The position numbers and the translations under genes are program-made. Shown here piece after piece: positions 26,737 through 33,537 of a stretch of 34,537 bases of DNA. The stretch is from Buttiauxella sp. B2 (GTDB lineage Bacteria > Pseudomonadota > Gammaproteobacteria > Enterobacterales > Enterobacteriaceae). The stretch's first letter is position 1; each line of letters opens with the position of its first letter. The notes beneath the pieces were generated by a model, which worked only from the letters and a program-made list of their open reading frames with translations, had not been told where the DNA came from and ran no database searches. The stretch spans positions 1-34,537 of the forward strand of contig NZ_VEXQ01000029.1 of assembly GCF_006376615.1 (NCBI RefSeq), written 5' to 3'.

Positions 26737-29340
26737 ATGGCTCGCAATAAACAAATGGACCTGTTACCACGGCGTCTGGCTTATCACATTCGATGCGCTC
26801 TTTGTGTATCGGCAATGCCATTGTTAGTCACGCCGTTATCTTATGCTGATGAACAATTTAACACGTCGTTTATTCATGGTGACGATAACGTCGCGCTGGT
26901 TAAAGATCTTGCAAACGGTGATGATATTTTACCGGGACGTTATCCGTTCGATATTTACGTAAATAAAAAACGTGTCGATCACCGTGAAATTGAATTTAAG
27001 AAATTAAAACCCAATATCCCAGGGACGTTCTGCCTGTCTGCGGATGATTACCGTGAATACGGAATACTGGTTGCAGATACAGCAGGCAGCAGCACCTGCT
27101 ATGACATCGTCAAAGCCACTCCGGGTAGTTCGATGAGCTGGAGTGCTGCATTGCAAGAACTGGATATTTCTGTGCCGCAGACATATATGGAACCGCGCCC
27201 ACAGGGCATGATTTCACCACGTGTATACGAGAATGGAATCAACGCGGCATACGTTAACTATTCGTTTAGCGGTGATCACAACCGCTTTACTGATAACAAC
27301 AACACCCATCAGGGCGATTACTATTTCTTATCGCTGAACAACGGCATCAACCTTGGGCCTCTGCGTTTTCGTAATAACTCCACGCTTTCGAAACAAGCGG
27401 GTGAAAAAGAGGAATGGACTCCCGTCTCTTCCTGGGTGGAAACCGATATTATTCCATTGCGCAGCCGGGTACAGGTGGGGCAGAGCAACACCAACAACAA
27501 CGTTTTCGACAGTTTTCAGTTCCGTGGGATGCAGTTCTCCAGTATTCCGGAGATGCTGCCAGACAGCCTGCGCGGTTATGCACCAGTGGTGCGCGGAGTG
27601 GCTAACACCAACGCCCGCGTGGAGGTTCGCCAGAACGGTTATACCGTCTACAGTACTATGGTGTCGCCTGGGCCGTTTGCCCTTAACGATATCTATCCGA
27701 GTAATCTCAGCGGCGATCTTGATGTTACGGTTATCGAAGCCGACGGCTCGCGCCATAGCTTTAGCATTCCTTACTCTTCCGTACCGAACATGCTGCGCGA
27801 AGGGATGTGGGAATATCAGATAACTGCCGGTAAATATCATGATGGCTCAACAAGTTATCAACCAAAATTCGTACAAGCGACCGTCTCTCATGGCATACAT
27901 TACGATTTGACGCCATACGGCGGCGTTTTGTTGGCTGAAAACTATCGCTCTGGGGTTCTCGGGGTCGGCACCAACTTTGGTGAATGGGGCGCGGCGTCTG
28001 TCGATGCGGCCTGGTCCGATACTGATCTTGCTTCCGGTGACAATAAACGCGGTGCCAGTTTCCGTTTCCTCTATTCCAAATCCCTCAATAGCCTGGGAAC
28101 CGAATTCCAGCTTGCTGGGTACCGTTATTCAACCTCTGGCTATTATGACTTCTCCGACGCTATCAATGAGCGAGCCAGTTGGGAAAACGGTTTTTATCAC
28201 ACACAGTATTACGATCCGGGCAATAACCAGAACGGTGTGCCGGACTGGGCAACGAACCAGCGCAAATACTACGACACGCTGCGCTATAACAACAAACGCC
28301 AGCGCGTGCAGCTGTCGGTTAACCAGCATATTGCTGGCGCATCGCTCTACGCCATACTTTCACGCCAGAATTACTGGGGTACTTCTGCCTACGACAGAAC
28401 CGTCCAGACTGGGGTGAGTACCACGTGGAAGAGCGTCAGTTACGGTATGTTTTACCAAAACAGCCGCAGCAACTACGGTTACAGCGACAACAGCATCAAC
28501 TTCAATCTGTCGATTCCGTTCAGTGTCTTTGATGCCAACCGTGACATGACCGCAAGCTTTAGCGCGACCCACAGCGAGCAGAGTGGCGACGGTTATAGCA
28601 CTGGTTTGAGCGGTACGTTGCTGGATGACAACCGCATGAACTACTACCTGCAAACCGGTCATACCCAAAATGGCGGGAATACCAGCCTTGCGAACCTTGG
28701 TTATCAGGGGAGTTACGGCAACATCGAAGTAGGTCATAGCTACAACACCAACTATCAACAGACCTCGCTTAACGTTTCCGGTGGCATCGTAGCGCATTCC
28801 GGCGGTGTCACTTTGTCACAGCCGTTGCAAAATACCTTTGTGTTGGTTGAAGCCAAAGGTGCACAGGGCGTGCGCCTTGAGAACCAGCCAGGCGCTGCCA
28901 TCGACACCTTCGGTTATGCGGTGCAAACCTCCGCCATGCCGTATCGCCATAACCGCGTGGCGCTGCGCACATCCGACATTGGCAATGGTCTGGATATTTC
29001 GCTGGCGGCGAAAGATATCGTCCCAACCCACCGTGCGATTGGCAAAGTCGTGTTTGAAACACATCTTGGCCAAAGCCTGATGATTCACAGCAAGCTTGAT
29101 ACTGGCGATACACCGATGATTGGCGCCACCATATTCAACGGCCAGGGCAACAGTATTGGCGTGGTAGGGACGCAGGGTAAAGCTTACGTTTCAGGCGTTG
29201 AAAGTGGTGAAAAACTGAAAATGAAATGGGGCGACAGCGCAGACGATGCTTGCATGATGACAGTGCCGCAGTTGCCGCCGATTGATACTGATAAACCGGG
29301 TGGTTATCAGGAAGTGACTCTGACCTGCAGCACAAAATAA
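26737..29340 (+). CDS. Outer-membrane fimbrial usher
   Basis: An 867-aa usher. Signal region at about 1-37 (cleavage after PLSYA), N-terminal periplasmic domain beginning DEQFNTSFI, a 24-strand barrel with a plug, middle signatures VRGVANTNARVEVRQNGYTV and PGPFALNDIYPSNLSGDLDV, and two C-terminal domains ending in a Cys pair (DDACMMTVP and LTCSTK). AGGA at 26724-26727 has optimal 9-base spacing to ATG 26737 and would overlap ATG 26728, so the later start is chosen. It lies between the chaperone and adhesin genes in one operon. Confidence 0.95.
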   Translation: MARNKQMDLLPRRLAYHIRCALCVSAMPLLVTPLSYADEQFNTSFIHGDDNVALVKDLANGDDILPGRYPFDIYVNKKRVDHREIEFKKLKPNIPGTFCLSADDYREYGILVADTAGSSTCYDIVKATPGSSMSWSAALQELDISVPQTYMEPRPQGMISPRVYENGINAAYVNYSFSGDHNRFTDNNNTHQGDYYFLSLNNGINLGPLRFRNNSTLSKQAGEKEEWTPVSSWVETDIIPLRSRVQVGQSNTNNNVFDSFQFRGMQFSSIPEMLPDSLRGYAPVVRGVANTNARVEVRQNGYTVYSTMVSPGPFALNDIYPSNLSGDLDVTVIEADGSRHSFSIPYSSVPNMLREGMWEYQITAGKYHDGSTSYQPKFVQATVSHGIHYDLTPYGGVLLAENYRSGVLGVGTNFGEWGAASVDAAWSDTDLASGDNKRGASFRFLYSKSLNSLGTEFQLAGYRYSTSGYYDFSDAINERASWENGFYHTQYYDPGNNQNGVPDWATNQRKYYDTLRYNNKRQRVQLSVNQHIAGASLYAILSRQNYWGTSAYDRTVQTGVSTTWKSVSYGMFYQNSRSNYGYSDNSINFNLSIPFSVFDANRDMTASFSATHSEQSGDGYSTGLSGTLLDDNRMNYYLQTGHTQNGGNTSLANLGYQGSYGNIEVGHSYNTNYQQTSLNVSGGIVAHSGGVTLSQPLQNTFVLVEAKGAQGVRLENQPGAAIDTFGYAVQTSAMPYRHNRVALRTSDIGNGLDISLAAKDIVPTHRAIGKVVFETHLGQSLMIHSKLDTGDTPMIGATIFNGQGNSIGVVGTQGKAYVSGVESGEKLKMKWGDSADDACMMTVPQLPPIDTDKPGGYQEVTLTCSTK

Positions 29341-29352
29341 AGGAACCTGATA

Positions 29353-30393
29353 ATGTGCTTTTTCAATAAACTGACCCGGGCTGGATTGATTTTTCTCTCT
29401 CTGTTGGCGACCTTATTTTCAGCAAACAGTTTTGCGCTGTCGTGTAAGGATGCCTTTACCGGGAGTGCAAAACAGGTGATCTCTTTGGATCAGCCTATTA
29501 ACGTATCAACGGCTAATCTACAACCCGGCCAGCTGCTTTGGCGTTCACAGACCTTCTCCTCCACCTTTAAGTGCGAAGATACTGATGGTTTCCCAAAAGG
29601 GGAAAATGCTTATCTGTGGTGGGATCCGACCAAACTGGTGCGGAGTATCCACAATTCGCTGCAAGTTGGTGTCACCTTTAAAAGCGTTGACTACAATCCG
29701 GTAGCACAACAAAACACGCTGGTCGGGCCTGGCACTGTGTGCCGCCCTAACGGACGTGGCGGTTGCCGTAGCCCGGCACAATCACAGACGGTGAAGGTAG
29801 AATATTCGGTTTATATCAAGGCGACAGGCAACCCGCCGCCGCAAAGTGGCCAGATAACCGATAATAATCAGTATGCGCTGTTTCAGGTTGATGGTGTAGG
29901 TGGTCTGAACTCTCGCCCGGACAGTAACTTCCGTTCTTATATCACTGGCCTTGGCAACATCCGTTTTATCTCCTGTAACCCTCAGATAACTGTCGTTGCT
30001 AACAACGGGAGTACCGTGAACTTCGGCAAGATCCCGGCGCGAAATGCGGTGGTTGGCAAAATCGAAAAACAGATGCCGTTCTCCGTAGAAGCCAATCTGA
30101 CCGGCGCAGGCCAGGATTGCCAGGGGAAAACGTTGATGGCCAGTTTTAGTACCACTTACCCAACCCAGGATACCACCACAATTTTACCGACCAGCAACAG
30201 TGGTTTCGGGATTTTGATTTCAAAAGCGGATACCCCTCTTACGTGGATTCCGATGAATACTCCGCAGACTCTGGGCTATATCAACGGGAGCGTTATCAGC
30301 ACCAATTTTCTGGCAAGCCTGAAATGGCTGAGTACCACACCGAAAGAGGGCATGTTTAACGCCTCTGCCAATATTGATGTCACTTTTAAATAG
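29353..30393 (+). CDS. Fimbrial tip adhesin (two-domain)
   Basis: A 346-aa protein. Signal peptide at about 1-28 (cleavage after ANSFA), an N-terminal lectin-like domain to about residue 205 with cysteines (SCKDAF, TFKCEDTD, GTVCRPNGRGGCRS), then a C-terminal pilin domain starting near FISCNPQITVV and ending in a beta-zipper NIDVTFK. Layout and size resemble MrkD or LpfD tip adhesins, but the receptor-binding domain has no close relative that I recognise. AGGA lies 8 bases before the ATG. The operon has no separate minor or anchor subunit such as MrkF. Confidence 0.88.
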   Translation: MCFFNKLTRAGLIFLSLLATLFSANSFALSCKDAFTGSAKQVISLDQPINVSTANLQPGQLLWRSQTFSSTFKCEDTDGFPKGENAYLWWDPTKLVRSIHNSLQVGVTFKSVDYNPVAQQNTLVGPGTVCRPNGRGGCRSPAQSQTVKVEYSVYIKATGNPPPQSGQITDNNQYALFQVDGVGGLNSRPDSNFRSYITGLGNIRFISCNPQITVVANNGSTVNFGKIPARNAVVGKIEKQMPFSVEANLTGAGQDCQGKTLMASFSTTYPTQDTTTILPTSNSGFGILISKADTPLTWIPMNTPQTLGYINGSVISTNFLASLKWLSTTPKEGMFNASANIDVTFK

Positions 30394-30416
30394 ACCAGCG
30401 TGGTAAATGTCGCAAT

Positions 30417-31178
30417 ATGACAATGATAACGACTAAACCAACCGGGATGCGCTATGTCTTTCAGCCGATGTTCAATCGTGAAGGGAAACTGATTGCGGTG
30501 GAATGTTTGTCACGGCTCGACCCGTTGAAGCATGGCCATTTTGCTGACGTGGAGCAGTTTTTCAGTCATGCATCGTTGGCGTTACGCACTGATATTCTCC
30601 TGGAACAAATAACGCTGGTGGCGCACTACCAGTCCTGGTTTCGCGACAATAACGTGATGGTGACATTAAACATCGACGAACAGACGCTGATGGCGCTTGA
30701 TAACGAGAATATTTCAGAATTTGTCAATGCTACGGGTTGCCTGCACTTTGAGATCAACGAGTTCTCCCGGACCTTGACCTGCCATAACCCTACATCCCTG
30801 GCATTGAGCGAGAAATACTCGCTATGGCTGGATGATTTTGGCTCCGGGTATGCTGGATTTAGCGCCTTGTCGGTTCAGTCGTTCCGCTATATCAAGACCG
30901 ACAAGTGTCTGCTATGGAGTCTGTTTGAGAAGAATAATGGCCAGGAGTTGATGTCATCCTTGCTTAGCTATTTTAGCGTGAATCATTATTTGGTGATCGT
31001 TGAGGGTGTCGAGAGCCAGGAGCACCGCCGATGGCTTGATGACATGCCCTGGTTTGCGCTTCAGGGTATGTTATGGCAAGAGTGTAGTATCCAAACACTG
31101 GTCGCCAGTACTCCGGTTTATTCATTCCAGGGGGATAGCACTCAGGTTTGTGACGCTTCGGAACTCATCAGGGTATAA
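30417..31178 (+). CDS. EAL-domain c-di-GMP phosphodiesterase, MrkJ-like
   Basis: A 253-aa stand-alone EAL domain, 23 bases after the adhesin gene. The signature is ECL (Glu29, AVECLSRL). Other catalytic positions are present: Asn85 (TLNIDE), Glu112 (HFEINE), Asp139-Asp140 (LDDFGSGY), Lys160 (YIKTDK), Glu196 (EGVES) and Gln216 (LQGML); spacings from Asp140 match an active EAL enzyme (RocR). It should hydrolyse c-di-GMP to pGpG. In Klebsiella MrkJ lowers c-di-GMP and limits MrkH-driven fimbriae, so this gene closes a negative loop. The ribosome site is weak; ATGs at 30417 and 30423 are both possible starts. Confidence 0.9.
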   Translation: MTMITTKPTGMRYVFQPMFNREGKLIAVECLSRLDPLKHGHFADVEQFFSHASLALRTDILLEQITLVAHYQSWFRDNNVMVTLNIDEQTLMALDNENISEFVNATGCLHFEINEFSRTLTCHNPTSLALSEKYSLWLDDFGSGYAGFSALSVQSFRYIKTDKCLLWSLFEKNNGQELMSSLLSYFSVNHYLVIVEGVESQEHRRWLDDMPWFALQGMLWQECSIQTLVASTPVYSFQGDSTQVCDASELIRV

Positions 31179-31250
31179 CTCTGTCTGTAGGTAAAATAGT
31201 CGGCGTCTACGATCAGCTGTATATAAATGCTTTCTGATGTACCTAACAAG

Positions 31251-31344
31251 GTGCCTAAAAGGTTCGGATTTAATTAGTTGGCTTCGGACTTCGCGGGACA
31301 AATCGAGGGCACAAAAAAGCCCGCAGGGCTTACGCCGTGCGGGC
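31251..31344 (+). repeat. Direct repeat C (right flank of fimbrial module)
   Basis: Same orientation as repeat B at 23360-23428. It shares GTGCCTAAAAGGTT, TTGGCTTCG, CGGGACA and CACAAAAAAGCCCGCA with extra bases between. The hairpin part also resembles terminator A. Downstream, GACTTTATCGGATGACTCTG loosely resembles the sequence following terminator A. Confidence 0.55.
31319..31344 (+). terminator. Terminator C, downstream of the EAL gene
   Basis: GCCCGCA/TGCGGGC (31319-31325/31338-31344) closes a 12-base loop. It is preceded by six A and followed by TCTTTA. It lies 141 bases after the EAL stop and could end the fimbrial-EAL transcript on the plus strand, or a minus-strand one via the A-run. 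Confidence 0.7.
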
Positions 31345-31392
31345 TCTTTAGACTTTATCGGATGACTCTGGTAATCATCGATTGAAGATTTT

Positions 31393-31542
31393 GGTGGGCT
31401 GGCAGAGCGCCACCCGCGGTACGGATTTAAGAAACTGTTCCAGTTGCTGCGTAGGCACGGGCATGCCTGGAACCATAAACGCGTTCACCGTATTTACTGC
31501 CTGCTGAAACTGAATTTTCGCCGCAAGGGGAAGCAACGTCTG
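31393..31542 (+). mobile_element. IS3-family transposase (OrfB) remnant
   Basis: One open frame reads GGLAERHPRYGFKKLF, then QLLRRHGHAWNHKRVHRIYC and LLKLNFRRKGKQRL. This is the helix-turn-helix (HTH_21) region before the DDE integrase core in IS3-family OrfB. The frame then changes to unrelated sequence, with no DDE triad, OrfA or terminal repeats, so about 150 bp of an otherwise deleted insertion sequence remains. It lies between terminator C and the ABC operon, marking a transfer boundary. Confidence 0.85.
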
Positions 31543-31597
31543 CATAGTTTTTCTATTTCGGGTAATTGCCGGATTACTACACCTCTTCGGTATTCAT

Positions 31598-31629
31598 GGG
31601 ACATCCATCTGATCCCCGTTGGGTGTCCC
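31598..31629 (+). terminator. Terminator-like hairpin
   Basis: GGGACATCC/GGGTGTCCC (31598-31606/31621-31629, one wobble pair) with a 14-base loop, followed by TTTGATAGTTCTT. It could insulate the ABC operon from read-through. The rest of the 692-bp interval 31179-31870 holds no supported gene. Confidence 0.5.
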
Positions 31630-31715
31630 TTTGATAGTTCTTAGGAGTTATCCCCTAATAAATGAAAGCCCTTTGCGAACACTTGGTTTGCAGTGCTACT
31701 ATTTGGTGGCGTCAA

Positions 31716-31745
31716 TTGAGTTAACTGGTTATTTATCAGTTATAT
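31716..31745 (+). promoter_or_regulatory. Candidate promoter for the ABC three-component operon
   Basis: TTGAGT (31716-31721) and TTATAT (31740-31745) are 18 bp apart, 126 bases before the first possible start. It lies within an AT-rich stretch that also contains ACTGGTTATTTATCAGT, a loose dyad. Weak evidence. Confidence 0.3.
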
Positions 31746-31870
31746 TGGGGTGTAAAACCGTCGCAGTTACTGTCTTTTTATATAGTATTTGAGACTGGTC
31801 AAGTTGGTGGCAAAGTCTCAGTCGGCGTTTCCAGGAATATGGATCATCACGCTAGAGTGCATTCAGTGTA

Positions 31871-33079
31871 ATGGTCGCTCTTGCCTCTGAAGTCGGTCAT
31901 GGAATGTTTATGGATAAATTGTCAGAGAAATTGCCGTTTGATGCTTCGAAGCTTTTCGAAGCCCTCACGTATCAGTTAGTTGTTGCGCTTGAGTACTGCC
32001 ATAAGCTGGAGAAGGGGAAGCGTCTCTGGGTCGAGGTGTACGGCGATGTAACCTTGGAGGATGTGGCTCAGGTGGAGGTCAAGCTGTATGCCGATACCTT
32101 GAGAGATGGCCACCAGAACATCTGGAACACCTTGAATAACTGGTTGAATAACGCGTTTGACCATCAGGCCTACGAAAGCCTGATACTCTTGACGAATCAA
32201 GAGTACTCACCCAAGTCCACTCTGACCGACTGGAACAGCGTCACCGCTGCCGAAAAGCTCGTTTTACTGAGTGCGATCTACGACGCTGCCGAGCAGCGCT
32301 TTGCCGCCTCCAAGGTGACGGAACCATCCGAGACCCTGAAGTTGCAGCGTTCTGTCATGGGTATGGCAGTAAGGAACGAACTGTTGGAGGTGCTGGAGCG
32401 GGCATTATTCATCACAGGCTCACCATCGCTCAACGAGCGTCTACACGTCTATGAGGTGGATAAGCTCAGGGTCATAAGGGAGTCGAAACGTCAAACCTTC
32501 ATTGATGAGATCCTGAGTTTCATCGGCAGCACACGGTACATCAGCACTGGCTGGGAAATCACTTGTGAGGACTTCACCGCCAAGTTTGTTGAGCTGACCA
32601 AGCGCTACATGAAGCATTCAAGCATCTTCCCGGATGTCGATACCGAATCTCTGAAGCAGAATATTGACCTAGATGAGATTGCTGACCGGCATTTCGTCAA
32701 GAAAATTCGAGAGATCGGTGGTGATACACTAATCAAGAGTGCTGCGCTGCAATTGCTGATTGCAGGTGAGGCCATTGATCAACTGTACAGTGACAATCTG
32801 GCCTCTGAATTCGACGTCAAACGCTACCAAGAAAACCACCTCGTTCGTCATCAGAACGGGCGTCAGAGCTCGATGATTGACTGTATGGATGAGACCTCTC
32901 CCATCCAGTTGCAGCGCCAATCGCTGAAGTTCTTCCACAAGCAGCACGCCGAAACTGTGGTGCAGTTAAACACCTTCGAGGATACGACGGTGGACTTTCG
33001 AAACGGCATCTATCACATGCTGGCTGATGTGAAAATCGATGACGAAGATAAGGCGTTTTACTGGAGACTATGGTCGTGA
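31871..33079 (+). CDS. ABC-3C system effector with predicted PD-(D/E)xK nuclease domain
   Basis: A 402-aa protein of no named family that I can assign with certainty. Residues about 25-115 resemble the dsDNA-nuclease/DUF4297-like fold: LFEALTYQLVVALEY, then VEVYGDV (Glu55, Asp59), QVEVK (Glu69, Lys71) and NIWNTLNNWL. Asp59 with Glu69-x-Lys71 would be the catalytic PD-(D/E)xK set. The rest is helical with a C-terminal domain likely to contact the partner proteins. ATG 31871 has no ribosome site; ATG 31904 or 31910 (GGA upstream of the latter) may be used. Its end overlaps the next gene by 10 bases, pointing to one operon. Confidence 0.7.
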   Translation: MVALASEVGHGMFMDKLSEKLPFDASKLFEALTYQLVVALEYCHKLEKGKRLWVEVYGDVTLEDVAQVEVKLYADTLRDGHQNIWNTLNNWLNNAFDHQAYESLILLTNQEYSPKSTLTDWNSVTAAEKLVLLSAIYDAAEQRFAASKVTEPSETLKLQRSVMGMAVRNELLEVLERALFITGSPSLNERLHVYEVDKLRVIRESKRQTFIDEILSFIGSTRYISTGWEITCEDFTAKFVELTKRYMKHSSIFPDVDTESLKQNIDLDEIADRHFVKKIREIGGDTLIKSAALQLLIAGEAIDQLYSDNLASEFDVKRYQENHLVRHQNGRQSSMIDCMDETSPIQLQRQSLKFFHKQHAETVVQLNTFEDTTVDFRNGIYHMLADVKIDDEDKAFYWRLWS

Positions 33080-33537
33080 ACCTGACTGCTGCCGACTACA
33101 TCTATACCCTGCGCCGGACGCCATTTGCTCTCGCGCCCATCATCCACTCGTTCTATGACCACTGGAATCCGACAGAGAAGGACATCCTTCTTAGCTACCT
33201 AGTGCTACCGCTAGTGACATACAAGCCCATGCATAAGTTCTTGCACTATGCCGGGAAAAACAGCTCATTGCGCACGCTGATGCAGGAGCCAAGCCGTGTT
33301 CTTGGCTTGGAGGCTAGGATCGAGGAATACAGGCCAATCACCAATGCTTCCCTGCTCATCCTTACCTCCGAGAAAAGCGTCAAGGTCAATGACGACATGT
33401 CGGTGGAACCCCAAGGCAAGATCAGGGAAGAAAATGCTAATGCCCAGCTCATCAAGTACGCACGAAAGCTCGCTATTGTGTTTAACGGTGAAAATGTTGT
33501 TTCTGTTTACAGGTCGTTGGGGTTGAAATCGCTATGA
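33070..33537 (+). CDS. ABC-3C middle component
   Basis: A 155-aa protein without transmembrane segments or catalytic motifs. Size, position between a nuclease-like gene and a DUF3732-type ATPase, and blocks such as RRTPFALAPIIHSFYDHW and LSYLVLPLVTYKP fit the small middle components of ABC three-component systems, which bridge effector and ATPase. It overlaps the upstream gene by 10 bases and the ATPase start by four (ATGA). Its ATG could also be one of two GTG codons just downstream. Confidence 0.75.
   Translation: MVVNLTAADYIYTLRRTPFALAPIIHSFYDHWNPTEKDILLSYLVLPLVTYKPMHKFLHYAGKNSSLRTLMQEPSRVLGLEARIEEYRPITNASLLILTSEKSVKVNDDMSVEPQGKIREENANAQLIKYARKLAIVFNGENVVSVYRSLGLKSL

Noticed and set aside
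27328-27840. 170-codon open frame on the minus strand inside the usher gene
   Set aside because: It is antisense to a clear usher with no ribosome site and no family-like sequence; such shadows are common in usher genes.
25452-30393. Naming the structural genes mrkABCD
   Set aside because: The pilin is much shorter than MrkA and no mrkF is present; only the regulators and the EAL gene resemble the mrk set, so symbols were withheld.
31444-31644. 66-codon frame as a separate gene
   Set aside because: Its first half is the transposase remnant and its second half is unrelated sequence after the break; it starts from an internal TTG.
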